Positions 27,976 to 40,412 of a stretch of DNA of 64,000 bases are shown here, in pieces (the first letter of the stretch is position 1; each line of letters opens with the position of its first letter). Location: the NCBI RefSeq assembly GCF_032854445.1, contig NC_088296.1, positions 19,829,853-19,893,852 on the forward strand, read 5' to 3'. The translations under genes and the position numbers were made by a program. The stretch is from Liolophura sinensis. Its lineage: Eukaryota > Mollusca > Polyplacophora > Chitonida > Chitonidae. The notes below the pieces were generated by a model. It was not told where the DNA came from. It was given only the letters and a program-made list of their open reading frames with translations, and ran no database searches.

Positions 27976-30717
27976 AACGATCTCTGGCAACCTTTATGTC
28001 GTAATCTAAATGCTATGTTAGACAAAACCGTTGAACATTTGTGTAAGCATAGAAGAGCAATACAAATTTTCCCGCAAGAAATGTTACTCATTTAATGGCC
28101 CAACGAGGGAACATATTGCTTCATATTTCTGTCATGATTACCAGTATATCCACGTATTTCCAGAAATATAGAACCTGTAGCGATTGTTGGTTTGATAAAT
28201 TCCAGAGAAGATGTTGCGGGTGAAATTAAGCAAGGGAAACCTTTTACGCTGTCAAAAAAAAAAAACCTTATGGTATTCAAACCTGTTCAGCGTTTCGGCC
28301 AGTATAAAGAATAATCCGTAATAGATGCTGCTAATGCATTGTCCAAATGACGCGCACCGTTTTTTTTCTCATCAGTTAAGACTGTAAACGATGTGGCGTC
28401 TCGAAGTTAGTCACCCAGGGATATTACACTTTGTGGTGTCGCCACAGAGTTGTAGAAATCAATGGTTATTTTTAGAATTCCTGAATTATCTGCAAAAAGG
28501 CAAAAGGTCCTTTTTTAAATATCCTAGCAGACAGAAAATGTCAAAGCGTGCTTGGAAGGGCAGTTGAATGTAAATCCATCGTGTAGAGACCGACAATCGG
28601 GAGAAATCAGTGGATAGCCCTATACTCAAGGAATAGAATTTAAGCCGTAATTTAAAAATCATTAACGTTCGGCTACTTTTCTTCCTATTGATCATAATAC
28701 CATAGACGGTATTTCAGCGGCGCCATGGCCGATGTTTGGTTTTTTTTTTTTAATTTTAACATGGCGTATATGTCTGATGAAAAACCATTAAACACTGTTG
28801 AGCAAAGCAGTTTGACTTTTTTAAGAACTATTTCAATTTAGTAAATGCGATTGAAACTTTAGATTGTACAGTTGCCTGTTCTGACTACACTGGGGCCGGT
28901 GACGTCACATCCGGTTTTTTGCCACTTAACACATATATGACTAGATTTCTTCACTGTTGAACACTACATTGAACTTTTCCTCCACCAATGTTTACGTCAA
29001 AGTGGAGAATCCGTTGGTAACTTTCCAAATAAAGAAAGAAATAATTTAAGGGACCTAACTTTTCAGTGCAATGCATAATCGCACTACCTTCGTTGTCTAA
29101 AGAATACTCTTAACATCAAATGTGTACCATTGTGTACACATTTTTATGTAGCCCGAGATGTAAGTTGTGTATCACAAGTACACAATTTGGTACACATCAA
29201 ATGTGTAGGTATATAAAGATGATATATGTAAAGTACACATTAATCTTCCTATGCAAAGTTGTTAAACTTAATGTTTGCCTGTGGAACGTACCTTGTGTAC
29301 CTTTTGAACACAATTGCGTTTAGAGACAGCATATTCAGTAGCAGATTAATCTAAATTAGGTAATTTATCAGCTATGTTCTAGTCTATTTGTTCTAGCCTA
29401 GAGATTGTGGTCATATCTCATTTCCAATCAAATCATGTATAAACCGCTTATGAAGTTAATCGACACTTGTTCAATGCTCATTGTTTACGGTGATTTATAT
29501 CTCAATGGTTGCTTGAATTGTTTCTGTCTGTGCACAAACTTCCGGTTCTTTACTCCCAGCGGATGAAGATGAAATCTACCCACAATCAATGCCAAGAGCT
29601 GAGCAATCATTTAGCATCCGGCTCAAAAAGAGAGCTTTGAAAGAATGGTAACTGTACAACCGATTCTTGAAAGTGCAACCTAAGGGGAGATGACTAAAAC
29701 AAACAAAAGCAGACTTTCCGCCGGAAGCCGTGTGAAACGATTGAGAGGCATAAAGCGGAAGTGAGTCTCCTGTGTCCGCAGACAAATCCTGCAACGGCCA
29801 CCTGAAATTCTCCCGAGATCAAACGAAACTTAAACTCTTTGCTTTTACATTGACTGGAGTGGTTTAAATATGGCTAAACCTTGGTCTTAGGAATTTTGTT
29901 GTTTTTGATCTTCATTTCTGACAGGTCATAGTGCACAGTCAACATTGGTCAGTGGTACATTATTATGGCGCTACAGGTTTCAATTTAGAACTCGTTAAGA
30001 CTGATTACCGGAATATCAAATGATTTACTGAGGACAAAAGCATTTTTTTTCATGTGAAAGAGATTGGTTTACCAACTGATCAATGCATTTGAACCGGGGA
30101 AGGTATTCGATAAAATAATAGAAATAATAAGTAGAGACACAAGGGATCCCGAGGGATGCCCGCTACATCTTTTTCTAGGCAGAAACAGAGGTATTGTATC
30201 AAGCAGTCTCATATCTAGAGTCATATCTCACCGTGAATGCACTGCATTGGATATGTCATATTCCATCCTCATTCATTACATTTGTGGATTTCCGGGCTCT
30301 CCCTGACCACGCGACAATAAGCCGTCGACCACGCTCGGGTAACCTTCGTTTAAGACCACTTCTCGTCCAAACAACATGGTAACACGTATAAAAAGTTCGT
30401 CAATAACATATCAAAGGTCGGTGGTTTAACCCGCAAAATCGGGGTTCCTCCATCCCAAAAATACTCACCACCATTGTACAAATCTAACTTTCTTTCTTGC
30501 CAAAATTATGAAACTAATGTATTCTTGCAGCACTGAGGTCGCTGTTTGAAGTTTGAAGTCTGGGGTGTGTGTTAGGTGGCTAGCGAGTAGCTAGCGAGTT
30601 ACCTGCTGTAGGGCGGTGGATTTGTGCCCGGCGCTGGTCATGTACACATAAACCTGACCGCAGTCAAATAAGTGAAAAAAAACAAGAAAATAGGAGAACT
30701 GATAAATGCATTTTGTA
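27976..30717. other. No gene seen; minor inverted repeat at 29115-29205
   Basis: AT-rich sequence. gtacacaatttggtacacat (about 29178-29197) is an imperfect reverse complement of the stretch near 29118-29140. The frame 30064-30306 (80 codons) is the longest here but has no recognisable motif. Confidence 0.5.
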
Positions 30718-30730
30718 ACAAACTAACGAG

Positions 30731-30842
30731 TTCCCCCGGGCTCTGCCCGATTTCCACCCACCATAATGCTGGCCGCCGTCGAATAAGTAAAACATTCTTG
30801 TGTACGGCGTAAAACACCAATCCAATAAATAAATAAATAAGT
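30731..30842 (+). repeat. SINE-A, 5'-truncated, 12-bp target-site duplication
   Basis: Flanked by caaactaacgag at 30719-30730 and 30843-30854. It starts at ttcccccgggctctgccc and ends in (AAAT)n. Confidence 0.95.
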
Positions 30843-30854
30843 CAAACTAACGAG

Positions 30855-32134
30855 ATTTAAAATTCTCTTTATGGACTTCGTGACGCCATTTGAAGGAGAA
30901 TGTACCTTTCTTAGTAGGAGGGTATCAATATATTTGATGTCAGCAGCATTAGAAAGAGAGTTATAGAAGAATGAAAATCTACTTTGAGTGTGTGCGGGTA
31001 TTAGAGCATTGTTGGAAAATGTGAACGTAAAAACATCACTGATTACCACACAATTCCTGGATCACTTGCATATCCATTATTTGTGGATAATGTCGTAAAG
31101 TGCACGACACAGTACGTTGGAAATCATGAAGCATTCGTCTGGATTCTGAACGTGCAGGGAAAAAAAGGTTTACATCATACGCGGTTTCAACGGATAACTG
31201 ACCACAATGAGAACAAATGACATTAGAGTGTATCACTATACAACCAGCTTTGATCGTTGTGATGAAGAAAATCCTAAAGTTGGCTGATAAAATCGACGCT
31301 CAGATTGTACATGTAGGCCCTATGGTTATATTGAGGTGAAGCTGAAATTTGATTGATGAAAGACCAATTGAGGACTTGAAAATGCTTGTCAGACGCTAAA
31401 GAAACAAAAAATCAATACAACGTGTTCGTCTGCTGTCGTCTGGAAAACGGTAACAGGCCTACCTACCCAACAAAGGGGATCAACTTGACTTGTTTAGCCC
31501 CAATTAAGCCCTCAAACCGTTTGCGACTTTTTAGGAAAAGTCGATGGACAATTGCCAAGGTGTATCTCCACCAGGAATGAAATCCAGTGGCCTAATTCAC
31601 CGACATTCAGACATCAGCAAGGGTGGTGATGCCGTTATTTCGCAGTTATCAGTTCCAAAAGACTTCACTAAGTCCATAACGATAATTAATAGAGATATGC
31701 CAAGACAAAAAAGCTAAACCGGATATATCCAAGGTTTCGTGACTAGTTGTTTCCGGTATAGCAATGAAGCGGGAATGAGGACGAGTGGCAGGGAATCTGA
31801 TATGAGAAGCAGAGAAGTGAGAACCTCTGCACATACAAGCCTCTTCATCTTCAGAGAGTTTTTATACTGTCCAGTTTGAGGAAAAAGCGACCAGGTGGAC
31901 CCATGTAAAGAATTCGACAGTTTTGGGGATATCAAAGATGTTCCGCATATCAAACAGTTTTGAAGAAAAAAATTGAAAACATACAAATGCAACTGTGGTT
32001 GTTTCACACAGGAAATGCTTATTATCAGTAGTTTATAGAAAGGCATTTCAGACAAATGCATGAATTCCATTTTTTCTCATAAATCACTTCGCTATGAGGG
32101 TCACACCTGACATGAAGGATGAATAGTTGCACAT
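30855..32134. other. No feature recognised
   Basis: Frames on both strands (31386-31580, 31649-31834, 31714-32070) lack family features. Confidence 0.5.
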
Positions 32135-32147
32135 TCGTTAAAAAGTC

Positions 32148-32500
32148 ACCTGCCATGCACAGTTAGTAGAGCGTCCTCTTCGTGGGCTGTAGATCCAGGA
32201 TCAATCCTGGGTCGAGACACACCTAAGACTTTAAAAGAGGAAATTGTAACTTCGTCGCTTGGCGTTCAGCATGAAGGGGATAGTGCAGCGACTGGTTGAC
32301 CCGTATCAGTATAATGGCTCGGGTGGGGAGGCTTACTTGCCTTCGGTAAGTCGTCTCAGTGAAGCAGCACTAAATAAAAGGGCGGTGGAAATCCGCCCTG
32401 CGCCCAGGAGGCACATTTTACATACACCCTAAGCATTCCTTCGTCGTCATTTGGCTGAAAAATTATTGAGTACGACGTTAAACCCCAAACATTCACTCAC
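32148..32500 (+). repeat. SINE-B, full length, 13-bp target-site duplication
   Basis: Flanked by tcgttaaaaagtc at 32135-32147 and 32501-32513. The tRNA-like head has A-box-like cacagttagtagagcg and B-box-like ggatcaatcctgg. The body has cgcttggcgttcagcatgaa, gtcagtataatggctcgg-type and gtctcagtgaagcagcacta modules. The 3' end is tgagtacgacgttaaacccc then a CACT-rich tail. Confidence 0.95.
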
Positions 32501-32520
32501 TCGTTAAAAAGTCTGAAAAC

Positions 32521-32547
32521 ACCAAAAAAGAAAAAAAAGAAAAAAAA

Positions 32548-32629
<82 letters not shown>
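32521..32629. repeat. A-rich tract followed by a (TA)n microsatellite
   Basis: About 45 bp of nearly pure A, then about 63 bp of TA dinucleotides, directly beside the SINE-B target duplication. Length is likely polymorphic and assembly-sensitive. Confidence 0.95.
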
Positions 32630-32633
<4 letters not shown>

Positions 32634-35186
32634 TCAATTAATTCCCATTAAGAAACTGTCCCAGATAGTTTTATATACAATGTACACATCAACTTACCTC
32701 TAAATATACTTTCGTCCACATTGCAATTAGCTGTGGACAAAGCTCATAAGATCATAAGAGCACGACGTAGGTCATTCGCTTTTGATCAACACGAATACAC
32801 ATTTTGCTCGCTCCCAAGATTAAAATTTGAGGACTACATTTTGGAGATTTTGTCGGTTAAATGTACTTGCAAATTCTCTGATCCCGACAGATAAAGGTGA
32901 ACAAAAGCATAGCCGGTTTGAAGGCGATAATGGACACACAGATACCTTATCGGCATCTGTAGAACTTTCAAATGTATTTTGTTATCGAAATAGGAGTCAC
33001 TTCCCTATTAGAAGAAAACAATGAACGTTCGAGTATAATTTCCAAACTGGGCACCATTATATGTAGTGTACTTATAAGAAATGAACTGATCTATTTCTGG
33101 CTTTATGAGCTTTCTTAAACATATATATATAATCTAAACTCATTTTTGTTACAAGGTCTCAATATCGGGCACAATATCTGCTGATTTTAAGATGTCGAAT
33201 AAGAGTCTGTGGTTCACCACGAGACACGGCAATTCACTGAAGAATTAGTGAGAAAGGAGTATCCCCTATAATTTGCTTCCCGTGTCTTTGGCACGTCGCC
33301 AAAATCCCCTGAGGCTCAGCGAAACTGCGCGTCTAGACACAATTGTGACGTCACAACTCTTTAGCAAAGCGTCTAGGTAAAAGCAATCTGCTGGCAGATC
33401 GAGACCGTCTGGTTGTCAATGGTGAGCTAATGTAAAAGTTATTGGAGAGAACATGAGACTGGCAACACTTCCACGGACCATTTTGTTCCGTTTGACAGGG
33501 CGTCATACATGCTATTACTTTTACCTAAACACAACACACCAATGTCTGGCCGAACGTTGCCATAAACAGCTATGCAAGCAATGAAACCTTCTTGTATACT
33601 CTAATGAAGGCCACTAATAAGGGATGTGCCGATTCTGTCTCCATATAAAAACTAGTTTAAACATACCTCCTGAAGATGCTCTATTCTCCGCGGTAAACTG
33701 TTAAAAACTCCACTCCCAGAATACTTCCGCAATTCGTTCTGATACAAAGCGTACACCCACTGGTTTTTGTCTGTGTCACTCCCACTATGCCATTTATTCT
33801 GGTCACAATGGAGTTATCAGCGTCACTACCATTGTGTCACTTATTTTCGTCTTCTAGTTAGAGAGCATCCTTGTTTCAAACGAGGACAGTGCATGCCTTA
33901 AGGCCTATCCCAGGGCCACCCTAATGTGCCCTTATATCTGATACTCCTCTCCACATTTGATATGTTACCTTGGCAGTTGCACCCTGTAGGAAAGTCTCGC
34001 ACCCTTTTCAGTACGGACACAAGGGATCTTCTGACGATGGCATTCAAACCGTTTATCAAAGATAACAAATGTTACACATTTTAGTGGACAACACACACAT
34101 TCAGTTTGGCACATACACTGGATTACGTTGATTAGTTCTATGACCGCAAATATATTACATGTTAATAAACGACATCCGCAAATTTATTTCATTGGTAGTT
34201 TGGCCTATTTCTGCCAAACTATTTCAACCATTCCCATTTAACCACTAGAATAATCTTTGACGCTGGAACGTCTGTGAATCACTGTGACCCAACCTAACAA
34301 CCCCTTGACCAGTCACTTACAGGGGTTAAGAGAAATTAAGTTAAACTATGAAGACGAAAGGCATGGATGACTGGGGAGTACAGCTGATTACTAACTAGTA
34401 GCCCTAGAGGGCAATGTGTTCCTAATCCACTTTCGGAGGGTCTTAACCCGCAGCCCAATTTGCAAGTTTTGGTACAGCGCCGCAATCAGTTCCTTCTGGA
34501 GAGTCTATAATGAAGTTTGAGTTCATCAACCCCAATCTTGCCAGGCTGTTTATGAACCGATTTTTCTCATTTCGAATCATATACGCGTAAATAAATACAA
34601 GATGTAAGGAGAGTGAAGGTTAGGTGCCAGAATGGGTCATTGCTAATAAGCTTAATTTAGACTTTAATTTATTGTCGCATGACGATTTGTACTGATTAAG
34701 AGTCATCTATCCTTTCCTTTATCCGTTTAATAGGGATACCCCTACGTTCATTTATGATCATTTTGGACAACCTTTGACGTTTTGTTCCAAGGTGATGTCA
34801 TATCACGTTATTGTGTTTATTTCGGGCCTCACTTAACGTTTTGTTTGCTGTTTTAAGAGCGTGGTGAACACAGTGGACGTCAGTGTGTTGAAATCCGCTG
34901 CTAGCTTATTTATAATTTCTTTATATAATTATAAAGGGGACATGCATTTGGGTCCCAATTGTTTATTTCCGATAACATTTGCTATTTTCTTGATATGATG
35001 TTGTTGGATTCTAATTTTGTTTTCTAGAATGCGTTGTTTTTTTTCACTCTAATTTTCACTGTGAACATGATTTTGTAGCGGACTTCAGTTTGTTTTTGAA
35101 ACTTTTTGGTGTTTTGAAATCCGGATATTTGTTATGCCCATGATTCATAGCTTTGCTCGAACATAAGGCGTGTCTGTTTATATCAA
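32630..35186. other. No supported gene; two minus-strand micro-exon candidates
   Basis: 32698-32730 is flanked on the minus strand by tttgtccacag and GTAAGT, is open in phase 0 and contains ATG. About 33668-33698 is flanked by tttttaacag and GTATGT. Neither gives a signal peptide. A 14-bp inverted pair (taggtaaaagcaat / attacttttaccta, ~33372 and ~33517) may mark a degraded fold-back element. Confidence 0.35.
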
Positions 35187-35198
35187 TTTGATGTTTTG

Positions 35199-35371
35199 AT
35201 TTATTGATTTTTTTTATTTATTTGATTGGAATTTTACGCCGTACTCAAGAATATTTCACTATACGATGGCGGATAGCATTATGGTGGGAGGAAACCGGGC
35301 GGAACCCGGGGGAAAACCACGAATATCCGTAGGTTGATGCCGTACCTTCCCACGTCCGACCGGAGAGGAAG
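35199..35371 (-). repeat. SINE-A, 5'-truncated, 12-bp target-site duplication
   Basis: Flanked by tttgatgttttg at 35187-35198 and 35372-35383. It reads from a (TTTA)-type tail through the central modules to gaccggagaggaag. Confidence 0.94.
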
Positions 35372-35754
35372 TTTGATGTTTTGTACTCAGTGTTAGTGTG
35401 TAGACTGGGCTGAAGAATGGATGAGTCGATAAATTACCGGTACTACGGTTTAACGGACGTAAAAAAATAAACAGATGTATTTTGAATTCATTGATACCGT
35501 TTCATCGTTGCATTGGCGCCAAAACAACGTATCCTCTATAAAAGAGTACAGCATGGGGAATAAGACTACAGCAGCGTCAACATTTGATACATCAAGCTGG
35601 AAAAGCATTACACGTAGCCGGTGAAATCCATCCTTTTGATAATCTCAGCTTTTTATTCTGCATGTAAGATTTCATGTGAATGTTACAATAATAGCAAATT
35701 AAAACCCAAGGGACCATAACTTAAAAAGAATTAACTTAAAAGATATAAGTATTG

Positions 35755-35860
35755 ATGATAATTGCGATATTTTAGACGTTATGGAAGACGTCTAGAATAA
35801 CTCAAAATGCTATATTGTCACCACATTTAACATACAAACACATTAAAACAATAAATATCT
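35755..35860 (-). repeat. Element D, partial reverse copy
   Basis: tagacgttatggaagacgtc, then tcaaaatgctatattgtcac, then cacatttaacat: the distal modules only. Confidence 0.6.
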
Positions 35861-36282
35861 CGCATCATTTGTCTGTCAGCAGAATCCCGTTATTCTAAGG
35901 AATGCTATGTAGAAGATTACTGAAGAGTAAACAGATAGGTTCACTAACAGCGCTTTTGAAGAATGGTATGTTCTCATCCCTTGACAATGGGATGTTGATA
36001 TCGAGCCCAGTAATGGGTGTGGGTAAGGGTGTTACAGTCGCCTGGAAATGGTGTCTCTCTTTGCTGCACACCAACTGTGCCAGACGGAGTGCATTATTCA
36101 TCTGAGCCAGTCACATATCCTGCTCTTTTACAATATGGTTCTAGGTTGTTTCCACCTTTTGCAAAAAAAAAAGAAAAAGAGCAAAAAAAAACTTCCAGTG
36201 ATCCCGAAAAGTAAACTTCACTACCTGAATAGTTTTATGTGCTGTCGATCACTAACTGCGCATGCGGATGAGGTCGCTATAA

Positions 36283-36987
36283 ATGGTGGCAGAGGAATCA
36301 CAAGAATACTGTACCCTGCCCGTGGGTGGGATTGTTGAGCTCTGATCCCTAGCCTATCGCGGTCGGGATAACAGTGGCGGGAAAGGCATCACAAGAATAC
36401 TGTATCCTGCCCGTGGGTGGGATTGTTGAGCTTTGATCCCTAGCCTATGGCGGTCGGGATAACAGTGGTGGGAAAGGCATCACAAGAATACTGTACCCTG
36501 CCCGTGGGTGGGATTGTTGAGCTTTGATCCCTAGCCTATCGCGGTCGGGATAACAGTGGTGGGAAAGGCATCACAAGAATACTGTACCCTGCCCGTGGGT
36601 GGGATTGTTGAGCTCTGATCCCCAGCCTATCGCGGTCGGGATAACAGTGGTGGGAAAGGCATCACAAGAATACTGTATCCTGCCCGTGAGTGGGATTGTT
36701 GAGCTCTGATCCCCAGCCTATCGCGGTCGGGATAACAGTGGTGGGAAAGGCATCACAAGAATACTGTATCCTGCCCGTGGGTGGGATAGTTGAGCTCTGA
36801 TCCCTAGCCTATCGCGGTCGGGATAACAGTGGTGGGAAAGGCATCACAAGAATACTGTACGCTGCCCGTGGGTGGGATTGTTGAGCTCTGATACCTAGCC
36901 TATGGCGGTCGGGATAACAGTGGCGGGAAAAGCATCACAAGAATACTGTACGCTGCCCGCGGGTGGGATTGTTGAGCTCTTATCTCT
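36283..36987 (+). repeat. 91-bp minisatellite, ~7.7 near-identical copies
   Basis: Unit: ggcgggaaaggcatcacaag, aatactgtatcctgcccgtg, ggtgggattgttgagctttg, atccctagcctatggcggtc, gggataacagt. Copies differ at only a few positions. GC-rich against an AT-rich background. The first part overlaps the non-coding frame 36048-36338. Confidence 0.96.
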
Positions 36988-37299
36988 AGAGGCTGATTAA
37001 TACGACAAAGCTTTTAGAGACCAACATTTCCTGTCTACAGTGGGATGGGCTCTTATGCTGTCTGCATTGGTTCAGGTTAGGGTTGGATGAACAGATTTCA
37101 GACTAGTACCAGTTTACAATGCCTGTATGGGAGGCTTTGGTGACAATATTAAGCGGTAGGAAGCGCTTCCCTGACCGTTTGCGGAGTTTGATTTTCATGG
37201 AAGACAACTTGTCCTCTACCTATAATTGTACGTTACAACCGTTAAAGTCGGTTAGAACTAAATTTAACGAGTTAGGAAAACAACCATTTCTCGAAACCT

Positions 37300-37400
37300 A
37301 TCTGACAGGAGGCCGGATTTCACCGGCTACGTGTAACCATCCGCTAATAATCACGCTGTAGTCGCTGCTCTGGTCTTACTCTCCATTCTGTAACTCTTAA
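37300..37400 (+). repeat. Element D, terminal modules
   Basis: ctgacaggaggccggatttc, accggctacgtgtaaccatc and gtagtcgctgctctggtctt, with one terminal unit. Confidence 0.8.
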
Positions 37401-37876
37401 ATATGTGGATTCTTCCCACTGTAACACTGACGGCCATAGAACTTTCATCGAAGTTTCATTATGTATTTTCTTTTGAAGAAACGTATATGTCCCGCATTCG
37501 ACGACGGCCCAGTGCCAAAGAACAAGTTCAAAAATAAAACTGACGTGCGATACTTATTTATAATCATCCGCCTAGACAGTAATATTAAAAAGCAAAACAA
37601 TCAAACTTGAGTATAAATCTGACTTTGCGTCAGTTTGACGCTTTTTTGTGTGGCCGGATATTAAGGGGATATAATCCGTCAAACTAACCGCTGTGAAGAA
37701 TGGACAGAAAAGCTTATCGCTCTGGATTAAACCCCGAAAACAAGCTTTGTCTTTTGCGTTTTACATGCTGAGAAGCTGCGAGCCAAGAAAGGGAGATCAG
37801 TACATGTGGAAACACAAAGGTATACTGCAGCGGAATGAATTATCGTCATAAATGGTGAAGACGTGAGGCTCCATGT

Positions 37877-38030
37877 GTTCGTTGGAACGTTGCCAACATT
37901 GGAAGATTGTCTGCATTGGGACATAACCAAACATTTGGAAATTGTCAACACTGGGACATTGCCAACAATTTGACTTTGCTAACATCTCGAAATTGTCAAC
38001 ATTGAGGCCTTGCCAAATTTTGGACATTTC
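37877..38030 (+). repeat. Degenerate short tandem repeat (ttggaaattgtcaacattgg type)
   Basis: Variants of ttg(g/c)aaattgtcaacattgggacattgccaac recur every ~35 bp. The minus-strand frames crossing it (37727-37951, 37797-38072) have a repetitive composition and no independent support. Confidence 0.7.
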
Positions 38031-38089
38031 GCCACTTATCAGCGCTAGCAGCGATGAAATTGTCTTGTACAAGATCCTATTAATATGAT

Positions 38090-38190
38090 GTTACTGTACG
38101 TTTATTGTGATGACAACGCAACATTTTGAGTAAAGTTACAATTGACATCACTGGATTTTCACCTAATTCGGTTTAAGCTGTGGTGTTGGG
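38090..38190 (+). repeat. Element D, 5' modules only
   Basis: gtgatgacaacgcaacattt, ttgacatcactggattttca and cctaattcggtttaagctgt in element D order. Confidence 0.65.
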
Positions 38191-38975
38191 GGGTCTTATA
38201 TGTTTCTAATATATACTCCAAGTTCGTTTTGTTTGTCGAGTGCCTCTCTTTTTCACCAACCATCCAATAACGTTCACAGAGCAATTGGTTTGGTATATGT
38301 AATTATTTAAAACCATTCTGCCTGATTCCCTTAGTTCGACAACCATTAAACTTTGGGCGTTTGTCAAAATCTGATTGCCGCTAAAGATGACGGCACAGAT
38401 TGGAGCTGTAGGTAGCCTACACCGGGTGTCTTTCTCCTATCCCACCCGTCACAAGTGATAAACTAACCGCTAACTCAAAAGTAAGTGGGATTCCATCCGA
38501 GGGGTCAAGAGCCAAACGGCTGACAGGCTAACTCACTGATAACTGAGACACCGATTTCCATGAAGATCGCACTAGCCTTACATGTCGCGTACGGGGATTT
38601 GGAGAAAAGTGGATCGCCGGAGAATCTATAGTTTAGAAGCACGATCAACCCATTAGCCGTCCCCGAGATGATAACCTTATGTTAGAGTACAACAAGCATG
38701 GTTATCCTGTTTTCTCGAATATGTAGTTTCCTTTTGGAAATCTGATTATCATTTTGAAATTTGCTGCGTTTAAGATTAAAATTTTAAACTTTTCTGCACT
38801 AAAATAAACAACAAAATAAGCCAAAAAAGTTACCATTGTTAAATCATTTCCTAATATACTGATGGAAATCACAAGGTTTATGATATCCATCCCATCGTCA
38901 GAGGTGGAGACTGGGAGATGTTTCTCGTCTGTTACAAACCAGAGTCAGGTTGTGCAGCCTTGTCTTTGATTTATT

Positions 38976-39053
38976 TAGCATGAGCTGGACTTGAACTCAA
39001 AGCGACCGCATTGGTGAGATTGGGTCATTACGCTGCACTAGCTGGCTAACCAA
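38976..39053 (-). repeat. SINE-A head fragment
   Basis: gcatgagctggacttgaact, agcgaccgcattggtgagat, then cattacgctgcactagctgg and accaactgagcc. This is the tRNA-like head without the body, so a remnant truncated at the other end. Confidence 0.8.
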
Positions 39054-39189
39054 CTGAGCCCACTTTGTCTTAGATTTTTTTGGTGAACACGTGTTCCCTT
39101 GAAACATGAACATTGATTTAGCGTATGATGAAAAGATTTATTTCCTTTTATATATATGTTATATATGCAGCCTTAAACGATTCCACCTG

Positions 39190-39300
39190 TAACAAAGCTG
39201 TTTTTATGCATTTATATGAACAGTTATAATACAACCCTAACTGAAGTAAATTGACAAGAATGCGGAGTACGTCGTTTCTCCGGGTTTACCCCACATACTC
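39190..39300 (+). repeat. Element D, central modules
   Basis: tgcatttatatgaacagtta, caaccctaactgaagtaaat and tgacaagaatgcgg; the end has diverged. Confidence 0.75.
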
Positions 39301-40224
39301 TAATCATTTGAGTACGTCTTTGGAGTTGAATGCTTCTATGAACAACACTATGATTACACCATGTCTGACGAAAAGTCCACAAACCGCAGTGATTAACCAT
39401 AGCGTTCCAGACACATTAGAATCGAGTGGACAGGAGCGAGCATCAATGCTTGTTTGCCAGACATAAATGTTTCATAACGGTAATGATTGATGTACGTGTG
39501 AGTCTGAGATCTCACGGAAGAGGTAGATAATCCGCAGCAGCGTTTTCATTACTATAGTGACCAAATTAATCCGCATATCATCCAAGTATAAACTGAAGAT
39601 ATCCTTTATCTTACGCCATAGGCCAAATAATTATTTATTTATTTATTTTATTGGTGCTATAGAATGCTTTCACTTTTTTCGATGATAATCAGTTTCATAG
39701 ATATATTAACTATAGCTTTAATAGTATATATGTGGTAAGCTACATGATTTGGTACCATGGTCGGACAAGCGACTGCTTGCTCAAAAAGGAACAAACCTAA
39801 GTTCCAACTTTTCTGCAATTCTTAACCTGAATTGTTGGTGGAACTTGGTTAACAGAAATCGATATCTTGACTTTCTTTCTATTCGCACGTACGTTTCTAC
39901 ACCTACCTAATATAAATCCAGTTTTGCTTACTGCATTTGTAATTCAGATGTACAGTATACAGTAGGTATTTTGAACGTGTTTAACGGGATTCGTGTTTGA
40001 CGTCAGCATGGTTGACGTAAGCGTACTTAACGTGAGCGAGAGGAAGGGCCACGTGACCAAATGATCACTGTACCGACTCGCGCCACAAGTAACATTTTCT
40101 TGTTTGAATGAACTTACCGCTATATGTGCTTTAGCTCTTATTTTTGAAATAAATCTTTGGGAACAGCTATTTTTTTGGCTTTTATCTGCTTTTTATTGGG
40201 TATCATTTTGTAGGAAAGGCTTTG
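39301..40224. other. No gene recognised
   Basis: A possible SINE-A tail remnant at 39630-39660 (tttatttattttattggtgc). Nothing else supported. Confidence 0.5.
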
Positions 40225-40412
40225 ATTTATTAATTTATTTATTTATTGATTGGTTTTATTGGTGGTTTTCGCCGTATTCGATAATATTTAACTTATACGA
40301 CAGCAGCCAGCATTATGGTGGGAGCAAACTGGGCAAACCCCGGGAGAAACCCACCAATATCTAAAGGCTGCTAGCAGACCTTCCCACGTACGACCGGAGA
40401 GGAAGCCAACGT
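40225..40412 (-). repeat. SINE-A, 5'-truncated, diverged
   Basis: (TTTA)n, ttcgccgtattcgataatat, cagccagcattatggtggga, then ttcccacgtacgaccggaga. The target duplication is not clear. Confidence 0.9.

Noticed and set aside
30064-30306. 80-codon plus-strand frame with mixed charged composition
   Set aside because: Looks more protein-like than most frames, but no family could be named and no acceptor/donor pair frames it.
36283-36987. Regular direct repeats reminiscent of a CRISPR array
   Set aside because: Whole 91-bp units are nearly identical with no unique spacers, and the DNA is eukaryotic. The same reasoning excludes the 61-, 48-, 32- and 29-bp arrays.
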